IMG/VR virus record: IMGVR_UViG_3300030685_000004
Coordinates: 1-52,479 of that record
Direction: 5' to 3' (one strand)
DNA length: 52,479 bases
Source: a virus
Below are positions 37,999-47,391 of this stretch, piece by piece. The position numbers and the translations under genes are program-made. The notes under the pieces are model-generated. The model made no database searches, was not told the DNA's origin, and worked only from the letters and a program-made list of their open reading frames with translations. How positions within the stretch are numbered: the first letter of the stretch is position 1; the number at the start of each line of letters is the position of its first letter.

Positions 37999-39744
37999 AT
38001 GGGACTATCAAATACAGCAACACCAAAATATTATGGAGAATTTCGTGATGCAGTTATTCGTGGAGAGATACCAGTCTGTAAAGAAATCTCTATGGAGATG
38101 AATCGTATAGACGAACTAATAAGTAATCCTGGAGTCTACTATGATAGTGGTGTTGTAGATGGATTTGTTAAGTATTGTGAAAAAGAACTTACTCTAACTG
38201 ATGGTGCTGATTTGGTACTACTAGATTCATTCAAACTATGGGCTGAAGCAGTATTTGGATGGTACTATTTTGTTGAACGAAGTATCTATGAACCATCACC
38301 AGACAACCATGGTGGTAAGTATGTACGTAAGATGATTAAGAAGCGATTGATTAACAAACAGTATTTGATTGTTGGCCGAGGTGCTGCAAAATCATTATAT
38401 GATTCATGTATTCAATCTTACTTTCATAATGTTGATACTACAACCACTCATCAGATTACTACAGCTCCAACCATGAAGCAGGCTGATGAAGTTATGTCTC
38501 CTATACGAACTGCCATTACAAGATCAAGAGGTCCTTTGTTTCAATTCTTAACCGAGGGTTCTCTACAGAACACAACAGGCTCTAGAGCCAACAGGATTAA
38601 GTTAGCATCCACTAAGAAGGGTGTTGAGAACTTCCTTACAGGCTCACTAATAGAAGTACGACCTATGAGCATTGATAAACTACAAGGACTACGACCAAAG
38701 ATAGCAACTGTTGATGAGTGGCTCTCTGGTGACATTCGAGAGGATGTTGTTGGTGCCATTGAGCAGGGTGCATCTAAACTTGATGACTACTTAATTGTAG
38801 CAACGAGTTCAGAAGGTACTGTTCGAAACGGAAGTGGAGATACAATCAAAATGGAGCTAATGGACATACTTAGAGGTGACTACATAAATCCACATGTTTC
38901 TATCTGGTGGTATAAACTCGATGATGTCAAAGAAATTAATGATCCATCAACCTGGCAGAAGGCAAATCCTAATCTTGGCAAGACTGTTACATATGAAGTC
39001 TATCAATTAGACGTTGAACGAGCAGAGAAAGCACCTGCTTCTAGGAATGATATCTTAGCAAAGAGGTTTGGTCTCCCAATGGAAGGCTATACCTACTTCT
39101 TTACTTATGAAGAAACTTTGCCACATAAGAAACGTAATTTCTGGAAGATGGTTTGTTCTATGGGAGCTGATATGTCTCAGGGAGATGACTTCTGTGCATT
39201 CACATTCTTGTTTCCGTTAGCTGGTGGTAAGTTTGGGATTAAGACTAGATGCTATATCACGTCATTAACTCTTATGAAGCTTCCAGGAGCGATGAGAAGT
39301 AAATACAACCAGTTCTTAGATGAAGGAAGTTTGATGGTCTTAGAAGGGACCGTACTAGACATGATGGAGGTCTATGAAGACTTAGATCAGTTTGTTATTG
39401 ATGAAGATTATGATGTGCGAAGTTTTGGATTTGACCCTTACAATGCTAAAGAATTTGTTACTCGATGGGAAACAGAGAATGGTCCTTACGGAATTGAGAA
39501 AGTAATCCAGGGTGCCAAGACTGAATCAGTACCATTGGGTGAACTTAAGAATTTAGCAGAAGAACGAATGCTTATATTTGATCAGGAACTAATGTCATTT
39601 ACAATGGGTAACTGTGTTACTCTAGAAGATACAAATGGTAATCGTAAATTGCTGAAAAAACGATATGAGCAAAAGATTGATAGTGTCTCTGCTCTTATGG
39701 ATGCCTATATTGCTTATAAAGTAAATAAAGATGCCTTTGAATAA
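37999..39744 (+). CDS. terL: Terminase large subunit
   Basis: 581 aa. ATPase: Walker A VGRGAAKS (125-132), Walker B 'KIATVDEW' (D239-E240). Nuclease: 'MGADMSQGDDFCAF' with D391 and downstream 'YDVRSFGFDPYNAKEF'. It packages DNA into the prohead and cuts the concatemer. ATG directly follows the preceding stop. No small terminase is recognised, though the gene at 34034 is a candidate. Confidence 0.93.
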   Translation: MGLSNTATPKYYGEFRDAVIRGEIPVCKEISMEMNRIDELISNPGVYYDSGVVDGFVKYCEKELTLTDGADLVLLDSFKLWAEAVFGWYYFVERSIYEPSPDNHGGKYVRKMIKKRLINKQYLIVGRGAAKSLYDSCIQSYFHNVDTTTTHQITTAPTMKQADEVMSPIRTAITRSRGPLFQFLTEGSLQNTTGSRANRIKLASTKKGVENFLTGSLIEVRPMSIDKLQGLRPKIATVDEWLSGDIREDVVGAIEQGASKLDDYLIVATSSEGTVRNGSGDTIKMELMDILRGDYINPHVSIWWYKLDDVKEINDPSTWQKANPNLGKTVTYEVYQLDVERAEKAPASRNDILAKRFGLPMEGYTYFFTYEETLPHKKRNFWKMVCSMGADMSQGDDFCAFTFLFPLAGGKFGIKTRCYITSLTLMKLPGAMRSKYNQFLDEGSLMVLEGTVLDMMEVYEDLDQFVIDEDYDVRSFGFDPYNAKEFVTRWETENGPYGIEKVIQGAKTESVPLGELKNLAEERMLIFDQELMSFTMGNCVTLEDTNGNRKLLKKRYEQKIDSVSALMDAYIAYKVNKDAFE

Positions 39745-39755
39745 GGGGGTGCAAA

Positions 39756-40235
39756 ATGAACAACTTAGAACATTCTGGTAAATTAGGAATGAAATGGGGA
39801 CAACGACATGCCGAAAAAAAACTCAATAAGTCAGCAAAGAAAGATGCAACTAAGCATGAAGTAGCCCGTCAAGCATATGGAAAAGGTGCTGGTATACAGA
39901 GACGACTTGTTAAAAAAGAAATTGAGGAGAAGATGAAAAATCCTCAGTATAAAGCAGCATATGATAAAGCCTTATCTGAAATCAACTATTCCAAAATAAA
40001 TAATAAAGCTATAGCGAACAGTAGAGGCCGAGCAACTAAAGATCAAGCAAATAGAAGTGCGGCAATCGTAGCTAAGACTCTAACAGGAACAACATCATTA
40101 GCAGCTGGCTATATTCTATACACTCAAAATAAACCAGCGATAGATAGTGCAGTTAGTTCAGCTTTGAAGTCAGCAAAAACGGCAGTTGATACCTACCAAA
40201 CTGCTAGACAATGGAAAAAGAACTTCGGTGGATAA
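39756..40235 (+). CDS. Tagged small head-module protein
   Basis: 159 aa, RBS AAGGGGG. Tag 'LEHSGKLGMKWGQRHAEK' at residues 4-21. Very basic (Lys/Arg-rich), helical, with a hydrophobic stretch ~115-130. Basic composition and tag suit a protein held with DNA in the capsid (inference). Confidence 0.7.
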   Translation: MNNLEHSGKLGMKWGQRHAEKKLNKSAKKDATKHEVARQAYGKGAGIQRRLVKKEIEEKMKNPQYKAAYDKALSEINYSKINNKAIANSRGRATKDQANRSAAIVAKTLTGTTSLAAGYILYTQNKPAIDSAVSSALKSAKTAVDTYQTARQWKKNFGG

Positions 40236-40255
40236 ACTAGACAGGAGGTGAAATA

Positions 40256-40660
40256 ATGGACAATGAAGCACAACACTTTGGTGTAATGGGTATGCATTGG
40301 GGAAACACTAATGATGAGCATTTAGAACATTACGGTAAGCCAGGAATGAAATGGGGTCATCGTAGTAAAGTATGGGCTAAAGATCGAGTGTTTGGAAGTG
40401 TTAAGTTTGTAAAAAATGCAGTTACGCATCCAATACTAACGACGGTTGCAGAAGTAAAAACTATACCAAGACATAAAGTAAGTACTGTAGCGGCTCTTGC
40501 TACCGGTGGACAATTAATGTCAAATAGACAGATAAAAGATATTAATACTACTACAAATGCGATGGTGGCAGCAAAAAAAGCTAAGAAAATAGCAAAAGCT
40601 CAAGCTCATGCTGCTTCGATTCTTACAAAACATGGTGGTAAAAAAGTGAGTGCTCTTTAA
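40256..40660 (+). CDS. Small protein with two tags
   Basis: 134 aa, RBS AGGAGGTG. Two tag copies in tandem: 'AQHFGVMGMHWGNT' (~5-18) and 'LEHYGKPGMKWGHRS' (~23-37). The rest is basic and helical. Little sequence besides the tags is recognisable, so the tag itself may be the functional unit. Confidence 0.7.
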   Translation: MDNEAQHFGVMGMHWGNTNDEHLEHYGKPGMKWGHRSKVWAKDRVFGSVKFVKNAVTHPILTTVAEVKTIPRHKVSTVAALATGGQLMSNRQIKDINTTTNAMVAAKKAKKIAKAQAHAASILTKHGGKKVSAL

Positions 40661-40693
40661 TTAAAACTAACATGTAGGCCAGGAGGTGAAATA

Positions 40694-41194
40694 ATGGATA
40701 ATGAGTTAAGACATCATGGTGTTATGGGAATGCAGTGGGGTAAAGGTACAATATCTGAAGATTCACTAGAACATTACGGTAAGACAGGAATGAAGTGGGG
40801 ACGACGTGGCAGAGGTCTCACTGCAAATAGACAAGATGCTTTTAACAAACGAGATTTGAATAGACTTAATAATGGCGGACATGTAAGTGTCGGTTTTACA
40901 AAGAAAAGACAAGCTGCCTATGATAAACGAGACAAACAGTCAATAGAAAAATCAATAGAAAAAAGAGATAAACAAATCTCAATCAGAAAATTAGGAAATG
41001 GTAAAACACTGAGTCAGAATCTACTAAAAGATTTAAAAACGGTAGCTCTATCACAAGTAGCTGGTGCCGTTTTAATAAAAACTGGTCATCTACAAGCTGG
41101 AGTTCTTTTAGGAACTTTTGGAACTTATTGTGGTGTAGGACATGCCATAGGTAGTACTATAGCCGCAGGAGTCAATAAAAAGAATAACTACTAA
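40694..41194 (+). CDS. Small protein with two tags
   Basis: 166 aa, RBS AGGAGGTG in the same context as the preceding gene, showing duplication. Two tags: 'LRHHGVMGMQWGKG' (~5-18) and 'LEHYGKTGMKWGRRGRG' (~26-42). Basic middle, hydrophobic C-terminal region (~128-155, VAGAVLIKTGHLQAGVLLGTFG). Confidence 0.7.
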   Translation: MDNELRHHGVMGMQWGKGTISEDSLEHYGKTGMKWGRRGRGLTANRQDAFNKRDLNRLNNGGHVSVGFTKKRQAAYDKRDKQSIEKSIEKRDKQISIRKLGNGKTLSQNLLKDLKTVALSQVAGAVLIKTGHLQAGVLLGTFGTYCGVGHAIGSTIAAGVNKKNNY

Positions 41195-41222
41195 AATCTA
41201 AAAAGAAAGAGGGAAATTTAAA

Positions 41223-42191
41223 ATGGTAAGATTAACCGCTAGACAGATTGCAAAGATTAATGGTATCAATATTCACACAAAAGAAATGAACCTTGGAACC
41301 AGAATTTCCGAAATGGAAGTTATCAGTGGAACACCAGTAAACGCAGTTAGTGCTGGAAAAATTCTAACTCTAACAGGTGTAGTTATTGATGGTGAAAAAG
41401 TAACTATTGATAACCCATTAGTTGCTGGATCTGATGTCTATGAATTCTTAGCAGATACTGCTCAGACCAAAACAGCAGTAACAAACAAAGCTGTAGATAT
41501 TTCTACATATACAGGTAAAGCTTCTGTTGTATTAACTGTTGATACTAAACCAACAAGTGGCGATATTATGACTATCGGTACTAAGGTATATACTTTTGTT
41601 CCAGTTGGTACTGCTGATGGCGATGGTGAAATATCAGTAGGTGCTGATCTAGCTGCTGCTAAGATAAACATTGTTGCTGCTATAAACGGAACAGATGCCT
41701 TTAACTTAGCTCATCCGTTAGTTACAGCTGCAAACTTTACAACAAATACCTGTACTATAACCGCTTTGGTTGGTGGAGTTGCTGGTAATGCAATTGCTTC
41801 AACTAAAACCTTCACTGCAGGAACAAATCTATTTGCTAGTTCTACCTTAACATCGGGAACAAATTGTACTGCCGCTAATGCTATAATAGCTTTAGTATCT
41901 GCAATAACCACCTTGGATACACAGGGCGTTGGAGCAGTAGATGGTACTGGTGATACAGTTGAACTTACTGCCAAAGTTGGTGGTGTTATTGGAAACAATG
42001 TAGTTATTGGAAAAGTAATGGCTAATGCAACCTTTGCTGGAGCAGCTACTAAACTTTCGGGTGGTGTAGATGGAACAGTTGGAACCATAAATCAGGTAAT
42101 GGTCGATGCTACATATATGTATAGATGCATTGCTGATAACACACTTGGTGGTAAAAACTGGAGAAGAGTCTCTCTCGGATCAGCTTATTAA
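41223..42191 (+). CDS. Head fibre / capsid decoration protein
   Basis: 322 aa. Beta-rich, Ala/Gly/Thr-rich, with repeated 'G-x-x-Y-x-F', 'TVTI' and 'TL-x-G' elements. The C-terminal block 'YMYRCIADNTLGGKNWRRVSLGSAY' matches the end of head fibre proteins in Bacillota phages. Position just upstream of the portal fits. It probably decorates the capsid and may bind carbohydrates. Confidence 0.68.
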   Translation: MVRLTARQIAKINGINIHTKEMNLGTRISEMEVISGTPVNAVSAGKILTLTGVVIDGEKVTIDNPLVAGSDVYEFLADTAQTKTAVTNKAVDISTYTGKASVVLTVDTKPTSGDIMTIGTKVYTFVPVGTADGDGEISVGADLAAAKINIVAAINGTDAFNLAHPLVTAANFTTNTCTITALVGGVAGNAIASTKTFTAGTNLFASSTLTSGTNCTAANAIIALVSAITTLDTQGVGAVDGTGDTVELTAKVGGVIGNNVVIGKVMANATFAGAATKLSGGVDGTVGTINQVMVDATYMYRCIADNTLGGKNWRRVSLGSAY

Positions 42192-42236
42192 AGCTAAATG
42201 AAGAGCGTAACCTCACAGCATAAAGGAGGTGAGAAG

Positions 42237-43466
42237 TTGCAAGAAAAAGAAACATTTAGGACAAGATTGAAACATGCTTGGAATTCATTCAAGGGTGATC
42301 AACCAAATAGTTACACTGATTACGGACCTAGTAATTATACTAGACCAGATAAAGCTAGATTATCGATGGGTAATGAACGATCTATAGTTAATTCAATCTA
42401 TAGTCGTATCTCAACAGATGTAGCTGCAATCTCCATACAGCATGTTCGGACAGATCAAAATGGTAGGTTCTTAGAGCCTATTCTATCTGGACTCAATGAT
42501 TGTTTATCATTAGATGCGAACGTGGATCAGACAGGAAGATCTTTTATTAAGGATATTGTGTTATCAATGTTCGATGAGGGACAGGTTGCTATAGTCCCAA
42601 CAGATACTACTATAAATCCATCATTATCTAGCTCATATGAAATTCAAAAGGTAAGAGTTGGGAAGATATTAGAGTGGTATCCAGCTCATGTCAAGCTTCA
42701 GGTTTATAATGAAAAGACAGCTAAGAAAGAAGACATAACAGTTCCAAAAAGTATGGTCGCTATTATAGAAAATCCATTCTACTCGGTTATGAACGAGCCA
42801 AACTCAACCCTCCAACGTCTAATACGAAAGTTAAATCTGCTGGATGCTATTGACGAACAGAGTGGTTCAGGTAAACTCGATCTTATAATACAATTGCCTT
42901 ATGTAATTAAAACCGCAGCCAGAAAGGAACAAGCCGAAATTCGTAGACAGGATATAGTGGATCAACTTTCAGGTTCAAAATACGGTATAGCTTATACTGA
43001 TGGTACAGAACGTATCACTCAGTTAAACCGACCCACTGAGAATAATTTGATGGGGCAGATTACATATCTAACAAGTATGCTATATGGCCAGTTAGGTATT
43101 ACCGAATCCATCTTTAATGGCTCAGCAAGTGAACAAGAAATGTTGAACTACTTTAACCGAACTATCGAACCAATCCTATCAGCATTAGTTGATGAGATGA
43201 AACGTAAGTTCCTAACTAAGACTGCAAGGTCTCAGAATCAATCAATACTATTCTTTAGAGACCCATTCAAGTTGGTCCCAGTCAGTCAATTAGCTGATAT
43301 GGCCGATAAGTTTACTCGTAATGAAATTCTATCATCTAATGAATTTAGAGGTATTATTGGATTTAAGCCGTCGAGTGATCCTAAAGCTGATGAGTTAAAG
43401 AACAAGAATATTAACTCACCAGTGAACCCTGAAACTCCACTCTTACCAAGTGGAACCACTACTTAA
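42237..43466 (+). CDS. Portal protein (HK97-like)
   Basis: 409 aa from TTG 42237, which has AAAGGAGG seven bases upstream. The in-frame ATG 42198 has none. 'RSIVNSIYSRISTDVAAISIQHV', 'SFIKDIVLSMFDEGQVAIVPTD', 'QITYLTSMLYGQLGITESIFNGSASEQEMLNYFNRTIEPILSALVDEMKRKFL' is the portal core. It forms the dodecameric DNA gate on which the head is built. Confidence 0.9.
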   Translation: MQEKETFRTRLKHAWNSFKGDQPNSYTDYGPSNYTRPDKARLSMGNERSIVNSIYSRISTDVAAISIQHVRTDQNGRFLEPILSGLNDCLSLDANVDQTGRSFIKDIVLSMFDEGQVAIVPTDTTINPSLSSSYEIQKVRVGKILEWYPAHVKLQVYNEKTAKKEDITVPKSMVAIIENPFYSVMNEPNSTLQRLIRKLNLLDAIDEQSGSGKLDLIIQLPYVIKTAARKEQAEIRRQDIVDQLSGSKYGIAYTDGTERITQLNRPTENNLMGQITYLTSMLYGQLGITESIFNGSASEQEMLNYFNRTIEPILSALVDEMKRKFLTKTARSQNQSILFFRDPFKLVPVSQLADMADKFTRNEILSSNEFRGIIGFKPSSDPKADELKNKNINSPVNPETPLLPSGTTT

Positions 43467-43484
43467 AAAGGAGGACAAACTAAT

Positions 43485-45215
43485 ATGAAATTTGATTTTA
43501 GTGGATACGCTACAAAAAATGATTTGAAATGCTCTGACGGACGTGTAATTCGTAGAGATGCATTCAAACATAATGATGGTGCGACAGTTCCACTTGTTTG
43601 GCAGCATTCACATGCTGAACCTACGAATGTTCTAGGTCATGCAATTCTTGAAAATAGAGCAGATGGGGTATATGCATATTGTGTAGTTAATGGAAGTACA
43701 GCAGGTATACATGCTAAAGAATTAGTACAGCATGGTGATATATCGGCATTATCTATTTATGCTAATAATCTTAAGCAAAATGGCGGAGATGTTCTACACG
43801 GAGCAATTCGCGAAGTAAGTTTAGTTTTAACAGGAGCTAATCCAGGAGCCTTAATTGATAATATATCATTTCAACATAGTGATGGTAGTATTGATGAAAG
43901 TACTGACGAAGCAATTATATATTCAGGAGAGGAGATAACAATGTTTAATGAAAATAGCGTAACTCATGCAGCAGCACCAGCAGCACCAGCAGCAAAAACA
44001 GCACCACCAGCAGCAGACCCTACAGTTCAGGAGGTATTCGATAGTCTTAATGAAGAACAGAAAAATGTTGTTTATTATATGATCGGTGCAGCACTAGACG
44101 AAGCTACAACAAATAATGATGCCGCTTTACAGCAGGCATACAATGATGGAGGCGAAGAGATGAAACATAACATATTTGAAAGCAAAGACGATATTGGTGG
44201 TGGAGCAGAACTTACACATGCAGATGTAAAGAACATATTCTCAGATGCACAGAAAAGGGGATCACTTAAGGATGCTGTACTCGCACATGCAGTTACATAT
44301 GGCATAGAGAATATAGACATGCTGTTCCCAGATGCGCAGAACATTGTTAACTCACCAGACTTCCTTAAGAGAGATATGGCATGGGTTACAACTGTAATGG
44401 ATGGAACAAAACATACTCCATTCTCAAGAATCAAATCCATATATGCAGATATATCTCTTGAAGATGCAAGAGCTAAGGGTTATGTTAAAGGAAATGTTAA
44501 AAAGGAAGAGTTCTTCGCACTTGCTAAGAGAACTACTTACCCTACTACAATCTACAAGAAACAGAAACTTGACAGAGATGACATACTTGATATAACCGAC
44601 CTAGATGTAGTTGCTTGGTTGAAGGCTGAAATGAGAATGATGCTTGACGAGGAACTTGCTAGAGCTGTTCTTGTTGGAGATGGACGAGATATTGCAAGTT
44701 TAGATAAAGTTGATAGCCAGTGTATCAGACCTATTTACACTGACAATGACCTTTATGCTCACCACGTTAAGGTGGCAGCAGACAAAGACACTCAGGAACT
44801 CATAGATGAGATCATAAAGTCAAGAGAGAACTATAAAGGTAGTGGTACTCCAGCATTCTACACTACTACTGGTATATTGACTGACATGCTCTTACTTAAA
44901 GATAGCTTAGGAAGAAGAATCCACAACACTGTTGCTGATCTTGAAGCATCACTTAGAGTTTCAAAGATCGTTGAAGTTCCACCTATGGTTGGTTTAGAAA
45001 GAGTTGTTGGAGCAGAGACACTTTCTCTTAAAGGTATACTAGTTAGTCTTGGTGACTATGCTATGGGCGCTGATAAGGGTGGTCAGATAGGAATGTTTGA
45101 TGACTTCGACATCGACTACAACCAGTACAAATACTTGATCGAGACTAGATGCTCTGGTGCACTTATACACCCTAAGTCAGCTCTTGTTATTGAGCAGGTT
45201 AAAGTAGGAGCATAA
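43485..45215 (+). CDS. Prohead protease - major capsid protein fusion
   Basis: 576 aa. Residues 1-~135 are an HK97-type prohead protease (His41 in 'VWQHSHAEPTNVLGHA'; Ser90 in 'DISALSIYA'). An Ala/Pro linker (~160-180) and a helical scaffold-like part (~180-240) precede the HK97-fold capsid domain (~240-576, 'LARAVLVGDGRD', 'YTTTGILTDMLLLKD', 'YLIETRCSGALIHPKSALVI'). Fusion of protease, scaffold and capsid is known in some gut phages. Self-cleavage would free the capsid protein. Confidence 0.9.
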   Translation: MKFDFSGYATKNDLKCSDGRVIRRDAFKHNDGATVPLVWQHSHAEPTNVLGHAILENRADGVYAYCVVNGSTAGIHAKELVQHGDISALSIYANNLKQNGGDVLHGAIREVSLVLTGANPGALIDNISFQHSDGSIDESTDEAIIYSGEEITMFNENSVTHAAAPAAPAAKTAPPAADPTVQEVFDSLNEEQKNVVYYMIGAALDEATTNNDAALQQAYNDGGEEMKHNIFESKDDIGGGAELTHADVKNIFSDAQKRGSLKDAVLAHAVTYGIENIDMLFPDAQNIVNSPDFLKRDMAWVTTVMDGTKHTPFSRIKSIYADISLEDARAKGYVKGNVKKEEFFALAKRTTYPTTIYKKQKLDRDDILDITDLDVVAWLKAEMRMMLDEELARAVLVGDGRDIASLDKVDSQCIRPIYTDNDLYAHHVKVAADKDTQELIDEIIKSRENYKGSGTPAFYTTTGILTDMLLLKDSLGRRIHNTVADLEASLRVSKIVEVPPMVGLERVVGAETLSLKGILVSLGDYAMGADKGGQIGMFDDFDIDYNQYKYLIETRCSGALIHPKSALVIEQVKVGA

Positions 45216-45227
45216 TAAGTAGATAGG

Positions 45228-45416
45228 ATGGTGAGTCTTTTGTTAAAGACACAAATGGAAGTAATAGGATGTACAACTTGTCAGTTACAACATACAATGA
45301 ATTGTCCAAATAGTTCCTACTGCTATGACACAAAAGACAAACCATACTTCTTACAGAAGGAGGAACTTCAAAATGGCAAAGTTTTATGGAGTAATCGGCT
45401 ACGCTGAAACAATAGA
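45228..45416 (+). CDS. Small cysteine-rich protein
   Basis: ATG 45228 opens a frame with 'GCTTCQLQHTMNCPNSSYCYDTKDKPYFLQKEE', a C-x2-C ... C-x5-C pattern typical of small zinc-binding proteins. The frame continues past the ribosome binding site of the next gene and ends around 45416. The Shine-Dalgarno upstream is only AGGATG, so expression is uncertain. Exact end not certain. Confidence 0.45.
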
Positions 45417-45690
45417 AACTACACCTGGGGTATGGACTGAAGTTATAACTGAACGAACTTACTCTGGAGATGTTGTTAAAAACTCTAGACGTTATCAGTC
45501 AGGAGAAAGTCTCAATGATAATCTAACTATAAGTAACGAGATTAGTATTGTAGCCGATCCATATGCCTATGGGAATTTCTATGCTATGAGATATATCAAA
45601 TGGATGGGGGTTTCTTGGAAAATCACTAATATTGATGTTCAGAGACCTCGTCTTACTTTAACGATTGGAGGTGTATATAATGGGAACTAG
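45373..45690 (+). CDS. Head completion / head closure protein
   Basis: 105 aa from ATG 45373 with GAAGGAGG upstream. The ORF is open from 45325 but lacks an upstream signal. 'AKFYGVIGYAETIETTPGVWTEVITERTYSGDVVKNSRRYQSGESLNDNLTISNEISIVADPYAYGNFYAMRYIKWMGVSWKI' matches head closure proteins of Bacillota siphophages. It seals the filled head for tail attachment. Confidence 0.85.
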   Translation: MAKFYGVIGYAETIETTPGVWTEVITERTYSGDVVKNSRRYQSGESLNDNLTISNEISIVADPYAYGNFYAMRYIKWMGVSWKITNIDVQRPRLTLTIGGVYNGN

Positions 45691-45979
45691 GCTAGGACTT
45701 CAGACGTTACTAGAAGGATTACTTGTTGATGTTTATTTTCAACCACCAGAATCATTTAAAATAAATTACCCATGTATTGTATTTTCCATAAGTGACATAG
45801 ATACAAAGTTTGCAGATGATAATCCTTATCGTCTTAAAAAACGATATACTGTAACTTTGATTGACAAGAATCCAGACAATATAACTATGGATAAACTAGC
45901 CCTTCTACCATTATGTTCATTTGACCGATATTTCGCAACAGATAATCTTAATCACTATGTTTATAATTTGTACTACTAA
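45680..45979 (+). CDS. Tail terminator / tail completion protein
   Basis: 99 aa from ATG 45680 with GGAGGTG upstream. 'PCIVFSISDIDTKFADDNPYRLKKRYTVTLIDKNPDNI', 'LCSFDRYFATDNLNHYVYNLYY' matches the tail completion family that caps the tail tube. Overlaps the head closure gene. Confidence 0.83.
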   Translation: MGTRLGLQTLLEGLLVDVYFQPPESFKINYPCIVFSISDIDTKFADDNPYRLKKRYTVTLIDKNPDNITMDKLALLPLCSFDRYFATDNLNHYVYNLYY

Positions 45980-45996
45980 AAGGAGGAATCACGAAT

Positions 45997-46950
45997 ATGT
46001 CTAAATTAGTTTGGGATCAGGCCGGACAGAAACTTTATGAAACCGGTGTTAAACAGGGTGTAGTTTACCCACAGTCAGCTGGAGCATATCCTGCAGGTAT
46101 TGCATGGAATGGTCTTGTTAGTGTTACAGAAAGTCCATCAGGAGCAGAACCAAATCCAATATATGCAGATGACATAAAATATTTGAGTCTTACATCAGCA
46201 GAACAGTTTGCCGCTTCAGTTGAAGCATACACATATCCAGATGAATTTGCAGCATGTGATGGATCAGCAGCACTTGGAACTGGAGTTGCTATTGGACAGC
46301 AGGCTAGACAGGCATTTGGTTTGGCATACAAAACAATCATTGGTAACGACCTTACAGGTGAGGCTTATGGATATAAGTTACACTTGATATATGGAGCAAC
46401 TGCTGCTCCTTCAGAGAAGGCTTACAAATCAATCAACGATTCACCTGAAGCAATAACCTTCTCATGGGATGTTAGTACTGTTCCAGTATCAGTTACTGGT
46501 AAGAAACCAACTGCATCTTTGGTAATAGATTCAACCAAAGTAGATCCAGCTAAACTGGCTACCCTTGAAGATCTTTTATTTGGAACAGCAGGTGCTTCTG
46601 CTAGATTACCGCTTCCAGATGAAATAACAACTATCGTAACTGGTGGAACTATAGCAGCTCCTTCAGTAACAATCTTACCTTTGGATGACGCAGCATCAGT
46701 TGCTAAGACTGCTAACATTGTTATGACATTCAACAATGCTATAGTTCAGGAAGCAATCGTTGTTACATCGGCAGCAGGTGTTCTTGTTGCAGGTGCTAAG
46801 ACTTGGGATACTGCCAAGAAAGTACTTACCTTCGACCCAACTACAGACTTCACTGGAACTACCACTTACATTGTTACAATTGGTGGCGTAGTAGATGTCT
46901 ATGGACAGACACTGGCAGCATCAGTTAAGAACTTTGCAACTGTAGCATAA
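45997..46950 (+). CDS. Major tail (tube) protein with C-terminal Ig-like domain
   Basis: 317 aa, RBS AAAGGAGG. 'LVWDQAGQKLYETGVKQGVVYP', 'YADDIKYLSLTSAEQFAASVEAYTYPDEFAACDG' and 'FGLAYKTIIGNDL' are the tail tube signature. Residues ~225-317 form an extra Ig/Big_5-like domain ('DDAASVAKTANIVMTFNNAI...FDPTTDFTGTTTYIVTIGG') that would project from the tail and may bind the cell surface. A hairpin follows the stop. Confidence 0.9.
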   Translation: MSKLVWDQAGQKLYETGVKQGVVYPQSAGAYPAGIAWNGLVSVTESPSGAEPNPIYADDIKYLSLTSAEQFAASVEAYTYPDEFAACDGSAALGTGVAIGQQARQAFGLAYKTIIGNDLTGEAYGYKLHLIYGATAAPSEKAYKSINDSPEAITFSWDVSTVPVSVTGKKPTASLVIDSTKVDPAKLATLEDLLFGTAGASARLPLPDEITTIVTGGTIAAPSVTILPLDDAASVAKTANIVMTFNNAIVQEAIVVTSAAGVLVAGAKTWDTAKKVLTFDPTTDFTGTTTYIVTIGGVVDVYGQTLAASVKNFATVA

Positions 46951-46957
46951 TATTATT

Positions 46958-46973
46958 AGGGGCTTCGGCCCCT
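46958..46973 (+). terminator. UUCG-tetraloop hairpin after the major tail gene
   Basis: AGGGGC-TTCG-GCCCCT, a perfect 6-bp stem with TTCG loop. The following CCATTTAATC has no strong T-tract, so it is probably a partial terminator or mRNA stabiliser that lowers downstream expression relative to the tube protein. Confidence 0.65.
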
Positions 46974-46999
46974 CCATTTAATCGAAAGGGGATTAATAC

Positions 47000-47365
47000 A
47001 TGTTAAAAAAAACAATATCTTATACCGACTTTGACGGTAACGAAAGAAAAGAGGACTTTTATTTTAATCTTACAAAAGCGGAAGCTGTTGAAATGGAATT
47101 ATCGGCCAATGGCGGTTTAACAAAGGCGTTAACCAAAATAGTTATGGAACTAGATTCAAAGAAAATAGTCGAAAGTTTCAAGGATTTGATCCTTAGATCA
47201 TATGGCGAGAAGTCGCTGGATGGTAAACGATTCATAAAGAATCAGGAACTTAGAGATAATTTCTCTCAGACAGAAGCCTATAGTGAATTATTCATGGAGT
47301 TATCTGGTAATGCAGAAGCTGCTTCGGATTTCATTAATGGCATAATACCCAATAGTATAAAGTAA
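47000..47365 (+). CDS. Tail assembly chaperone 1
   Basis: 121 aa, RBS GAAAGGGG. 'KKTISYTDFDGNERKEDFYFNLTKAEAVEMELSANGGL', 'FKDLILRSYGEKSLDGKRFIKNQELRDNFSQTEAYSELFMEL' is the first tail chaperone family of Bacillota siphophages. Protects the tape measure during tail assembly. No overlap with the next gene, so no visible frameshift. Confidence 0.87.
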   Translation: MLKKTISYTDFDGNERKEDFYFNLTKAEAVEMELSANGGLTKALTKIVMELDSKKIVESFKDLILRSYGEKSLDGKRFIKNQELRDNFSQTEAYSELFMELSGNAEAASDFINGIIPNSIK

Positions 47366-47391
47366 TCCAAATTGATAAGGAGGCCAATATA

